In this document: positions 13,832-19,394 of the stretch, one piece after another
Layout: every line of letters starts with the position of its first letter
Numbering within the stretch: the stretch's first letter is position 1
Assembly: GCA_029983555.1 (NCBI GenBank)
Contig: JASBZH010000025.1
Span: forward strand, 1-19,394
Direction: 5' to 3'
Source: Peptoniphilus sp.
GTDB lineage: Bacteria > Bacillota > Clostridia > Tissierellales > Peptoniphilaceae
DNA: 19,394 nt
Notes under the pieces: generated by a model
What the model saw: the letters and a program-made list of their open reading frames with translations, nothing else
Told to the model about the DNA's origin: nothing
The model's database searches: none
Made by a program: the position numbers and the translations under genes

Positions 13832-14281
13832 ATGAAACTACATGACTTAAGACCAAACGAAGGCGGCGGAGTTAAAGCTAGAAAAAGAGTAGGTCGTGGA
13901 ATAGGTTCCGGTACTGGTAAAACTTCTGGAAAAGGTCACAAAGGTCAAAATGCTAGAAGTGGCGGAGGAGTTAGACCAGGATTTGAAGGTGGACAAATGC
14001 CATTATTTAGACGTCTACCAAAGAGAGGCTTCACTAATATTTTTGGGAAACAATATGCAATAATTAATGTTTCTGACTTAAATAATTTTGAAGAAGGAAC
14101 TGTTGTAACACCTGAATTCTTAATTGAAAACAACTTTGTTAAAAAGTCAACTGCAATTGATGGAGTTAGAGTTCTTGGAGATGGCGAACTAAATGTAGCA
14201 CTTACTGTCAAAGCTCAGCATTTCTCAAAATCTGCAAAAGAAAAAATTGAGGCTTGCGGAGGAAAGGCCGAGGTGATCTAA
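13832..14281 (+). CDS. rplO: 50S ribosomal protein L15
   Basis: A 149-residue L15, a late 23S assembly protein. Its extended Gly/Arg/Lys-rich N-terminal half (RKRVGRGIGSGTGKTSGKGHKGQNARSGGG, residues 17-46) threads into rRNA and is unmistakable. QMPLFRRLPKRGF (56-68) and the globular C-terminal domain follow. AAGGAGGTG precedes the ATG. The stop codon overlaps the secY start by one base (TAATG), so secY translation is coupled to this gene. Confidence 0.97.
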   Translation: MKLHDLRPNEGGGVKARKRVGRGIGSGTGKTSGKGHKGQNARSGGGVRPGFEGGQMPLFRRLPKRGFTNIFGKQYAIINVSDLNNFEEGTVVTPEFLIENNFVKKSTAIDGVRVLGDGELNVALTVKAQHFSKSAKEKIEACGGKAEVI

Positions 14282-15561
14282 TGTTAGATACCTTTGCAAA
14301 GGCGTGGAAAGTTGATAATCTCCGTAAAAAGATGTTATTTACTCTTTTTATGCTTTTAATCTATAGATTAGGGTCACACATTGCAGTTCCATATATGAAC
14401 TCACAAGTTATTTCACAACTTTTCAGTGGAACTGGTGGATCAATATTTTCATTCCTAGACCTCATGGCAGGTGGTAACTTTAGAAGATTTACAATTTTTG
14501 CAGCTAATATTTATCCATACATTACTGCATCAATTGTAATTCAACTATTAACTATAGCTATCCCTTCTTTAGAATCACTTGCTAAAGAAGGAGAGACTGG
14601 TAGAAAGAAAATTGCAAAATATACAAGATATCTTGCAATTGTAATTGCATTTGTACAAGCAATTGGATATACTTTTGGATTTTTCCAAAAAGCAATAAAC
14701 GCAACAAGTCCTGTAGAATATGCGACAATTATTTTATCAATAGTTGCCGGTACAGCTATTCTTATTTGGATTGGAGAAAAAATAACTGAACATGGAATCG
14801 GAAACGGAATATCAATTCTTATTTTTGCAGGAATTGTAGCTAGATTTCCTATTGACGTTGCTCAATCAATTAAACTAGTTCAAATTGGTCAAGCAAGCCC
14901 AGTGTTCTTAGTTTTATTTATTATTATTGCACTTGCAATAGTATTATTCGTAGTAACACTTACTGAGGGAGAAAGAAGAATTCCTGTGCAGTATGCAAAA
15001 AGAGTTGTTGGAAGAAAAATGTATGGCGGACAAGCTACACATATTCCAATTAAAGTTTTGATGACTGGTGTAATGCCAATTATCTTTGCTAACTCACTTA
15101 CAGCAATACCTGCAACTATAGCGATTTTTACAAAGGAATCTACAAGAAACTGGATCACAAAATGGTTGACACCAAGTGGAGGACCTGGAGTTGTAATTTA
15201 TGTAATTAGTACGATAATTTTAATTATATTCTTTACATTCTTCTATACAACTATTCAATTTAATACAGTTGAATATTCTAAAAACCTTCAACAAAACGGT
15301 GGATTTATTCCTGGTATAAGACCTGGAAAACCAACAAGTGATTATCTTGGAAGAACTCTTAATAGACTAGTTATGCCAGGTGCAATTGCACTTTCATTAC
15401 TTGCAGTTCTTCCTACAATATTAACTAAAGCATCAGGACTTCAATTTAATTATGGTGGAACATCTATTATAATCGTAGTTGGAGTTGTACTTGAAATTCA
15501 TAGAGCGTTAGAACAACAATTATTGATGAGAAATTATAAAGGTTTCTTAAAGAGAAAATAG
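14281..15561 (+). CDS. secY: Preprotein translocase channel subunit SecY
   Basis: A 426-residue integral membrane protein, the pore of the Sec translocon that works with SecE, SecG, SecA and the signal recognition particle pathway. MLDTFAKAWKVDNLRKKMLFTLFMLLIYRLG is the usual start with transmembrane helix 1. The plug/helix 2 region GGSIFSFLDLMAGGNFRR, the GNGISILIFAGIVARFP segment, the cytosolic loop VQYAKRVVGRKMYGGQATHIPIKV that SecA and ribosomes bind, and the final RALEQQLLMRNYKGFLK are all recognisable. The family has ten helices. I chose the ATG at 14281, after AGGTGA and overlapping the rplO stop. An in-frame ATG 27 bases earlier gives a non-conserved extension. Confidence 0.97.
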   Translation: MLDTFAKAWKVDNLRKKMLFTLFMLLIYRLGSHIAVPYMNSQVISQLFSGTGGSIFSFLDLMAGGNFRRFTIFAANIYPYITASIVIQLLTIAIPSLESLAKEGETGRKKIAKYTRYLAIVIAFVQAIGYTFGFFQKAINATSPVEYATIILSIVAGTAILIWIGEKITEHGIGNGISILIFAGIVARFPIDVAQSIKLVQIGQASPVFLVLFIIIALAIVLFVVTLTEGERRIPVQYAKRVVGRKMYGGQATHIPIKVLMTGVMPIIFANSLTAIPATIAIFTKESTRNWITKWLTPSGGPGVVIYVISTIILIIFFTFFYTTIQFNTVEYSKNLQQNGGFIPGIRPGKPTSDYLGRTLNRLVMPGAIALSLLAVLPTILTKASGLQFNYGGTSIIIVVGVVLEIHRALEQQLLMRNYKGFLKRK

Positions 15562-15570
15562 GAGGCATTT

Positions 15571-16212
15571 ATGAAATTAGTTATATTAGGACCTCCAGGG
15601 GCTGGAAAAGGAACTCAGGCTGATTATATTATCAAAAAATATAATATTCCTCATATATCTACTGGAGATATTTTTAGAGAAAATATAAAAAATAATACTG
15701 AACTGGGAGTAAAAGCTAAATCCTATATGGACAAGGGACTTCTAGTTCCAGACGAACTTGTTATCGATCTTGTGGAAGACAGAATTAAAAAACCAGATGC
15801 AAAAGATGGATTTTTATTAGATGGATTTCCAAGAACAGTAGCTCAAGCAGTAAGTCTTGATGCTATATTAGACGCAGATGGCGATAAGCTATCTAAAGTT
15901 ATTAACATTAATGTTGATCCTGAAATTCTTATTAGAAGAGCTGTTGGAAGACGAGTTTGTAAGAAATGTGGAGCAACTTATCATGTAGAGTTTAACCCAC
16001 CAAAAGTAGAAGGAATCTGCGACAATGATGGCGAAAAACTAATTCAAAGAGACGACGATAACGAAGAAACTGTTAAAAAGAGAATAGAAGTTTATTTTGA
16101 CCAAACTGCACCGCTAATTGACTATTACAATGCCCAAGGTCTTTTGATTGATGTTAACGGCGCTCAGGATATTGACAAAGTATTTGATGATATAGTAACT
16201 GGTCTTAAATAA
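15571..16212 (+). CDS. adk: Adenylate kinase (zinc-lid type)
   Basis: A 213-residue long-form adenylate kinase, which interconverts ATP + AMP and 2 ADP. The P-loop GPPGAGKGT is at 7-15, the AMP-binding STGDIFRE at 30-37, and DGFPRT at 84-89. The LID insertion (about 127-160) carries Cys130, Cys133, Cys150 and Asp153. This is the same Cys3-Asp zinc set known from the Bacillus subtilis enzyme. AGGAGG lies five bases before the ATG, nine bases after secY. In many Firmicutes map follows adk; here the next gene is a KOW protein four bases on. Confidence 0.98.
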   Translation: MKLVILGPPGAGKGTQADYIIKKYNIPHISTGDIFRENIKNNTELGVKAKSYMDKGLLVPDELVIDLVEDRIKKPDAKDGFLLDGFPRTVAQAVSLDAILDADGDKLSKVININVDPEILIRRAVGRRVCKKCGATYHVEFNPPKVEGICDNDGEKLIQRDDDNEETVKKRIEVYFDQTAPLIDYYNAQGLLIDVNGAQDIDKVFDDIVTGLK

Positions 16213-16216
16213 TTTT

Positions 16217-16471
16217 ATGGATACAACAATAAACCTTAAAGTGGGACAAATTGTAAGATCCAAAAAGGGTAGAGATATAGGTAGAGTGTTTGTCATAACA
16301 AAAGTTATTGATGAAGACTACCTTTATCTAGTAGATGGAAAGCTAAGGAAGCTGGACAGGCCGAAAAAGAAAAAGGTAAAGCACGTTTCTATATATAATG
16401 ATATTATTGATCTAGACGTTAGAGATTTGAATGATTCATATATTAGAAAAAAACTTTTACCTTATAGCTAA
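16217..16471 (+). CDS. KOW-domain RNA-binding protein, L14e-like
   Basis: An 84-residue basic protein of the KOW-domain (ribosomal L14e-like) group often found between map and infA in clostridial ribosomal operons. The KOW motif is at LKVGQIVRSKKGRDIGRVFVITKV (7-30), followed by DYLYLVDGKLRKLDRPKKKKVKHVSIY (34-60). Its role is not established; RNA or ribosome binding is the family inference. The ATG lies only four bases after the adk stop, and the bases before it (TTAAATAATTTT) hold no SD. Translation therefore probably depends on ribosomes terminating at adk. map, which is expected here, is missing. An alternative GTG at 16241 also lacks an SD. Confidence 0.85.
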   Translation: MDTTINLKVGQIVRSKKGRDIGRVFVITKVIDEDYLYLVDGKLRKLDRPKKKKVKHVSIYNDIIDLDVRDLNDSYIRKKLLPYS

Positions 16472-16489
16472 AGGAGGATCCTTAAAAAT

Positions 16490-16708
16490 ATGGCTAAAGA
16501 AGATGTAATTGAAGTTGAGGGCGTAGTAGTAGAAGCACTGCCTAATACGAATTTCAAAGTAGAACTTGAAAATGGACATATTATACTCGCTCATATTTCA
16601 GGAAAATTGAGAATGAATTATATTAGAATTCTTCCTGGTGATAAGGTGACAGTTGAGCTTTCACCTTATGATCTTACAAGAGGAAGGATTACTTGGAGAA
16701 AGAAATAA
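16490..16708 (+). CDS. infA: Translation initiation factor IF-1
   Basis: A 72-residue OB-fold initiation factor that occupies the 30S A site during initiation. MAKEDVIEVEGVVVEALPN (1-19), FKVELENGHIILAHISGKLRMNYIRILPGD (22-51) and the C-terminal SPYDLTRGRITWRKK (58-72) match the family closely. The start is canonical. The SD AAGGAGG (16471-16477) is 12 bases from the ATG, longer than usual, and overlaps the stop of the KOW gene. Expression may be tuned by that spacing. Confidence 0.98.
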   Translation: MAKEDVIEVEGVVVEALPNTNFKVELENGHIILAHISGKLRMNYIRILPGDKVTVELSPYDLTRGRITWRKK

Positions 16709-16730
16709 TCCTAGATTAGGAGGAAATAAA

Positions 16731-16844
16731 ATGAAAGTAAGACCATCTGTTAAGAAGATGTGCGAAAAATGCAAAATTATTAAAAGAAACGGAAAAGTAA
16801 TGGTAATCTGTGAAAATCCGAAACATAAACAAAGACAGGGATAA
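16731..16844 (+). CDS. rpmJ: 50S ribosomal protein L36, zinc-binding type
   Basis: A 37-residue protein, the smallest in the operon, stabilising 23S rRNA near the factor-binding region. It carries the complete zinc ribbon: Cys11, Cys14, Cys27 and His32 in MCEKC...CENPKH. MKVRPSVKKMC and the KQRQG end are standard. AGGAGG precedes the ATG by about eight bases. The same frame is open upstream to 16653 through infA, but that is not coding. Confidence 0.97.
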   Translation: MKVRPSVKKMCEKCKIIKRNGKVMVICENPKHKQRQG

Positions 16845-16855
16845 GGGAGGTAATT

Positions 16856-17209
16856 ATGGCTAGAATTGCTGGTGTAGACTTACCTAGAGAAAAAAGAGTT
16901 GAAATTGGTTTGACATATATTTTTGGTATTGGTAAACCACGTGCTCAAAAGATTTTAACTGATGCTGATGTTGATTTTAACACTAGAGTTAAAGATTTAA
17001 CTGAAGCTGAACTTGCTAGAATTAGAGATGAAATTGATAAATATCACGTAGAAGGAGATTTACGTCGTGACGTTGCTATGAACATTAAGAGACTTCGCGA
17101 AATCAACTGCTATCGTGGAAGAAGACACAAGGCAGGTCTTCCTGTAAGAGGACAAAAGACTAAGACTAATGCTAGGACAAGAAAAGGTCCTAAGAAACTT
17201 ATCAAATAG
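16856..17209 (+). CDS. rpsM: 30S ribosomal protein S13
   Basis: A 117-residue S13 at the top of the 30S head, contacting L5 and the tRNAs. ARIAGVDLPREKRVEIGLTYIFGIGK (2-27), the helix-hairpin-helix region and the C-terminal YRGRRHKAGLPVRGQKTKTNARTRKGPKK are diagnostic. It is a few residues shorter at the C-terminus than the 121-123 that is common. GGGAGG lies about six bases before the ATG. Confidence 0.97.
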   Translation: MARIAGVDLPREKRVEIGLTYIFGIGKPRAQKILTDADVDFNTRVKDLTEAELARIRDEIDKYHVEGDLRRDVAMNIKRLREINCYRGRRHKAGLPVRGQKTKTNARTRKGPKKLIK

Positions 17210-17225
17210 TAAAGGAGGACTATAA

Positions 17226-17621
17226 TTGGCTACAACTAAAAAAGCAACACGTTCAAGAAGACGTGTACGTAAAAATATTGAAAAAGGACAAGCTCATATA
17301 GTTTCAACATTTAACAATACTATGGTTACTCTTACTGATGTTAATGGTAATGTTATTTCTTGGGCTAGTGCTGGACAACTTGGTTTTAGAGGATCAAGAA
17401 AATCAACTCCATTTGCTGCACAAGAAGCAGCTCAAGAAGCTGCTAATAAAGCAAAAGAACATGGATTAAAAAGTGTTGATGTTTTCGTAAAAGGTCCAGG
17501 TTCAGGAAGAGAAGCAGCGATCAGATCTCTTCAAGCTTCAGGTCTTGAAGTAACAACAATTAAAGATGTTACTCCAATTCCTCACAATGGATGTAGACCA
17601 CCTAAACGTAGAAGAGTATAA
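17226..17621 (+). CDS. rpsK: 30S ribosomal protein S11
   Basis: A 131-residue S11 on the 30S platform, near the E site and the SD/anti-SD helix. KGQAHIVSTFNNTMVTLTD (20-38), GNVISWASAG (42-51), GFRGSRKSTPFAAQ and the C-terminal TPIPHNGCRPPKRRRV (116-131) are diagnostic. It starts with the rare codon TTG, set by AAAGGAGG seven bases upstream; the next codons read ATTKKATRSRRRV. No in-frame ATG lies near the true N-terminus, so TTG is well supported. In many Clostridia rpsD comes next; here rpoA follows after 29 bases. Confidence 0.96.
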   Translation: MATTKKATRSRRRVRKNIEKGQAHIVSTFNNTMVTLTDVNGNVISWASAGQLGFRGSRKSTPFAAQEAAQEAANKAKEHGLKSVDVFVKGPGSGREAAIRSLQASGLEVTTIKDVTPIPHNGCRPPKRRRV

Positions 17622-17650
17622 TTAACTATTTGCCGAGAAGGAGGGTACTC

Positions 17651-18598
17651 GTGATAGAAATTGAAAAACCTAGAATTAGTATTGAAGAATTAGATGAATC
17701 CGGTAAATATGGTAAATTTGTAGTTGAACCATTGGAACCAGGATTCGGTATAACTATTGGAAATTCCTTAAGAAGAGTGTTACTTTCCTCTCTACCAGGT
17801 ACAGCTGTATCATTTATCAATATAAGAGGAGTTGAACACGAATTTGATACTATTCCTGGAGTATTGGAAGATGTACCTGAAATAGTTTTAAATATTAAAT
17901 CTATAGTTTTAAAAAAGACAGACGATGAACCTGTTAAACTTATTATAGAGAAAAAAGGCAGTGGCGAGATAAAAGCTTCCGATATTGAACTTGCACCTAA
18001 TGTTGAAATAATAAACCCTGAACAACACATCGCTACTTTAAATGAAGATGCAGATGTTTATATTGAAATGTCAATAGAAAAGGGTAGAGGTTATGAACCT
18101 TCAGAACTTAAGAGAGATGAAATTACAGAAATTGGAATTATTCCAATGGATTCTAACTTCACTCCTGTAGAAAAAGTTAATTGGAAGGTTGAAAATACAA
18201 GAGTAGGACAAAGAACTGACTATGACAGATTGATCCTCGAAGTAACAACAAATGGTTCAATGAAAGCAGATGAAGCAACTTCTTTAGCTGCTAAGGTTTT
18301 AACAGAACATCTAGAACTCTTCATACGACTTACAGATCATGTAAGTGATATCAACCTTATGGTTGAAAAAGAAGAAGATGAAAAAGAAAAAGTTCTTGAA
18401 ATGACTGTTGAAGAATTAGATCTTTCAGTTAGATCTTTCAACTGTCTAAAGAGAGCAGGAATTAATACTGTTGAAGAACTAATCCAAAAATCTGAAAATG
18501 ATATGATGAAAGTTCGTAACTTGGGAAGCAAATCACTTCAAGAAGTTACAGAAAAACTTGATGAACTTGGACTTAGTTTAAAACCTGAAGAAGAATAA
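17651..18598 (+). CDS. rpoA: DNA-directed RNA polymerase subunit alpha
   Basis: A 315-residue alpha subunit, the scaffold for polymerase assembly and the contact for UP elements and activators. The N-terminal dimerisation domain (1 to about 230) has KFVVEPLEPGFGITIGNSLRRVLLSSLPG (21-49) and the region to GQRTDYDRLILEVTTNG. An acidic Glu/Lys linker (about 233-245) leads to the C-terminal domain. There LSVRSFNCLKRAGINTVEEL contains the Arg that aligns with E. coli Arg265, used for UP-element binding. The start is GTG at 17651, five bases after AAGGAGGG, giving MIEIEKPRISI as in other Firmicutes. A TTG seven codons earlier overlaps the SD and is not used. Confidence 0.98.
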   Translation: MIEIEKPRISIEELDESGKYGKFVVEPLEPGFGITIGNSLRRVLLSSLPGTAVSFINIRGVEHEFDTIPGVLEDVPEIVLNIKSIVLKKTDDEPVKLIIEKKGSGEIKASDIELAPNVEIINPEQHIATLNEDADVYIEMSIEKGRGYEPSELKRDEITEIGIIPMDSNFTPVEKVNWKVENTRVGQRTDYDRLILEVTTNGSMKADEATSLAAKVLTEHLELFIRLTDHVSDINLMVEKEEDEKEKVLEMTVEELDLSVRSFNCLKRAGINTVEELIQKSENDMMKVRNLGSKSLQEVTEKLDELGLSLKPEEE

Positions 18599-18609
18599 AG
18601 GAGGGCACT

Positions 18610-18951
18610 ATGGCAAAAGAAAGAACTCTTGGACGCAAGACAAGTCATAGAGATAAAATGCTTAGAAATCTTGTAACTGATCTTCTAAATTATGGTAGAA
18701 TGCAAACTACTCACACAAGAGCAAAAGAAGCACAAAGAATTGCTGAGCGTATGATAACACTTGGCAAACGTGGCGATCTTCACGCTAGAAGACAAGCACT
18801 ATCATATTTATATTCAGAAGATGTCGTTACAAAATTATTTGGCGAATTAGCTGAAAAATACGCTGACAGAAACGGTGGATATACTAGAGTTATCAAAGTA
18901 GGTCCAAGACGTGGAGACGGCGCTGAAGTTTCAATTATAGAATTAGTATAA
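18610..18951 (+). CDS. rplQ: 50S ribosomal protein L17
   Basis: A 113-residue L17 at the exit-tunnel side of the 50S subunit, the usual short bacterial form. RTLGRKTSHRDKMLRNLVTDLLNYGRMQTTHTRAKEAQRIAERMITLGK (5-53) is diagnostic, as is the C-terminal GGYTRVIKVGPRRGDGAEVSIIEL. AAAGGAGGG precedes the ATG. It is the last gene of the operon, and the terminator stem begins at its stop codon. Confidence 0.97.
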   Translation: MAKERTLGRKTSHRDKMLRNLVTDLLNYGRMQTTHTRAKEAQRIAERMITLGKRGDLHARRQALSYLYSEDVVTKLFGELAEKYADRNGGYTRVIKVGPRRGDGAEVSIIELV

Positions 18952-18980
18952 GGAAATCCAAAAGGGATTTCCTTTTTTCT
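18950..18980 (+). terminator. Rho-independent terminator of the S10-spc-alpha operon
   Basis: AAGGAAATCC (18950-18959) pairs perfectly with GGATTTCCTT (18965-18974) around an AAAAG loop. The T-run at 18973-18978 supplies the U-tract. The stem starts within the rplQ stop codon, so no gene downstream of rplQ is part of the operon unless there is readthrough. Confidence 0.95.
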
Positions 18981-18994
18981 TTTGAAAATTATTG

Positions 18995-19067
18995 AAAGAT
19001 TTTCTTTGATGTGTATTAATAGTGCGTTAATTAACATAATATTCTAAATAATTTAAAGAAAATCTTT
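18995..19067. repeat. Perfect 13-bp inverted repeat with 47-base spacer
   Basis: AAAGATTTTCTTT (18995-19007) is the exact reverse complement of AAAGAAAATCTTT (19055-19067). Each arm is itself nearly palindromic (AAAGA-3-TCTTT). The spacer carries the palindrome GTTAATTAAC (19026-19035). As RNA this could form one long hairpin or two short ones. The A/T content raises the chance of a random match, but 13 perfect pairs in so short a region is unusual. Confidence 0.6.
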
Positions 19068-19172
19068 TTAAATCTTTAAAAACTCATATAAATTGAAAAT
19101 ATACTTTAAATTTTAATTATGATTTTTACTTAAATTCAGTTTATCTTTTTAAGATACTAATAGGAACATAGT

Positions 19173-19200
19173 TATACAGTTTTAACTTAAATATTATAAT
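19173..19200 (+). promoter_or_regulatory. Weak promoter candidate just before the orphan terminator
   Basis: TATACA (19173-19178) and a perfect TATAAT (19195-19200) are 16 bases apart on the + strand. Transcription would begin at about 19207, exactly where the terminator hairpin begins, which would give only a tiny RNA. In DNA this AT-rich a TATAAT can arise by chance, so confidence is low. Confidence 0.25.
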
Positions 19201-19206
19201 CTTTTT

Positions 19207-19235
19207 AGCTCTATCTTTGTTATAGAGCTTTTTTT
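19207..19235 (+). terminator. Orphan rho-independent terminator
   Basis: AGCTCTAT (19207-19214) pairs perfectly with ATAGAGCT (19222-19229) around a 7-nt loop and is followed by seven T residues (19229-19235). It is a good + strand terminator, yet no + strand gene lies between it and the rplQ terminator 230 bases upstream. It may be a second-line terminator for the operon or the end of a small unrecognised RNA. Confidence 0.8.
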
Positions 19236-19308
19236 ATAAATAAAATTAATATTTTATTAAATGTATAATTTTTTATAAATAAATTTTAGAATATTATTAA
19301 GTGCATAA
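19231..19308. repeat. Imperfect tandem repeat of about 39 bp, two copies
   Basis: The unit at 19231-19268 begins TTTTTATAAATAAA and ends ATTAAATGTATAA. The unit at 19270-19308 begins TTTTTATAAATAAA and ends ATTAAGTGCATAA. The ends are strongly conserved and the middle differs by small indels. A degenerate third start (TTTTTAAAAT) appears at about 19311. No function is evident. Confidence 0.5.
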
Positions 19309-19394
19309 CTTTTTTAAAATTTTTTAATCTTAAAGTATCTAAAATTAAAAACATTTAATAAAAATATGTAGCTGTCTCGTTAGGGATTTTAAAT

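Larger units (their letters stand above)
18981..19394. other. AT-rich region after the ribosomal operon, no gene seen
   Basis: About 415 bases with no open frame that has an SD or a recognisable product. It is not featureless: it contains a perfect 13-bp inverted repeat, a second intrinsic terminator that belongs to no visible gene, and a pair of imperfect tandem repeats, listed separately. The genes that often follow rplQ in Firmicutes (ecfA1, ecfA2, ecfT, truA, rplM, rpsI) do not begin before the window ends. Confidence 0.7.

Noticed and set aside
17630..17650. A longer rpoA from an upstream TTG
   Set aside because: The extra codons contain the SD itself. The GTG at 17651 gives the standard MIEIEKPRI start.
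5191..18951. A hidden accessory or defence system inside the ribosomal operon
   Set aside because: Every gene and gap was accounted for by known translation, secretion, nucleotide or transcription genes. No insertion or gap is large enough for extra genes.
19231..19308. CRISPR-like or iteron array at the right end
   Set aside because: Only two imperfect, directly adjacent units are present, with no unique spacers and no cas or rep gene.

Overview
The window comes from a low-GC, Gram-positive anaerobe (Firmicutes/Bacillota). Arginine is coded mostly by AGA, Shine-Dalgarno (SD) sites are near-perfect AGGAGG, S14 and L36 are the zinc-ribbon forms, and the adenylate kinase has a zinc lid. A member of Clostridia/Tissierellia, perhaps Peptoniphilaceae-like, fits best. 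The genus is inference and cannot be fixed from this sequence.

Left part (1-4953). A two-gene + strand unit encodes a YfcC/DcuC-type membrane carrier and an M20 amidohydrolase. It looks like an uptake-and-hydrolysis pair for an N-acyl amino acid, peptide or similar amide. It converges on a - strand etfB-etfA operon encoding both subunits of an electron-transfer flavoprotein. The convergent gap holds a good terminator for etfBA and a second hairpin whose two arms each contain the same 8-bp palindrome. A divergent AT-rich gap then separates etfB from the ribosomal cluster and holds a candidate etf promoter with an inverted repeat in it.

Main part (4954-18980). One long + strand S10-spc-alpha ribosomal operon of 30 genes: rpsJ rplC rplD rplW rplB rpsS rplV rpsC rplP rpmC rpsQ, rplN rplX rplE rpsN rpsH rplF rplR rpsE rpmD rplO secY adk, a KOW/L14e-like gene, infA rpmJ rpsM rpsK rpoA rplQ. 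A consensus sigma-A-type promoter at 4954-4982 drives it through a structured leader of about 200 nt. A strong intrinsic terminator at 18950-18980 ends it. Gaps are mostly 8-25 nt and three junctions overlap, so translation is probably coupled in places. The operon makes ribosomal proteins, the SecY export channel, adenylate kinase, IF-1 and the RNA polymerase alpha subunit. rpmD (13643-13819) is intact.

Departures from the commonest clostridial layout are these. rpsD is absent between rpsK and rpoA. map is absent between adk and the KOW gene, and the KOW gene has no visible SD. The str genes and tuf are not upstream, and the usual ecf/truA/rplM/rpsI genes do not follow within the window. S3 has an Asn/Arg/Lys-rich C-terminal tail.

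Right end (18981-19394). About 415 bases with no convincing gene, but with structure: a perfect 13-bp inverted repeat, an orphan intrinsic terminator with a TATAAT box just before its hairpin, and an imperfect tandem repeat of about 39 bp. I see no CRISPR array, tRNA, rRNA, insertion sequence or clear horizontally acquired system. Most of the window is core housekeeping DNA. The least explained items are the S10 leader RNA, the divergent EtfA flavin pocket and the orphan terminator region.
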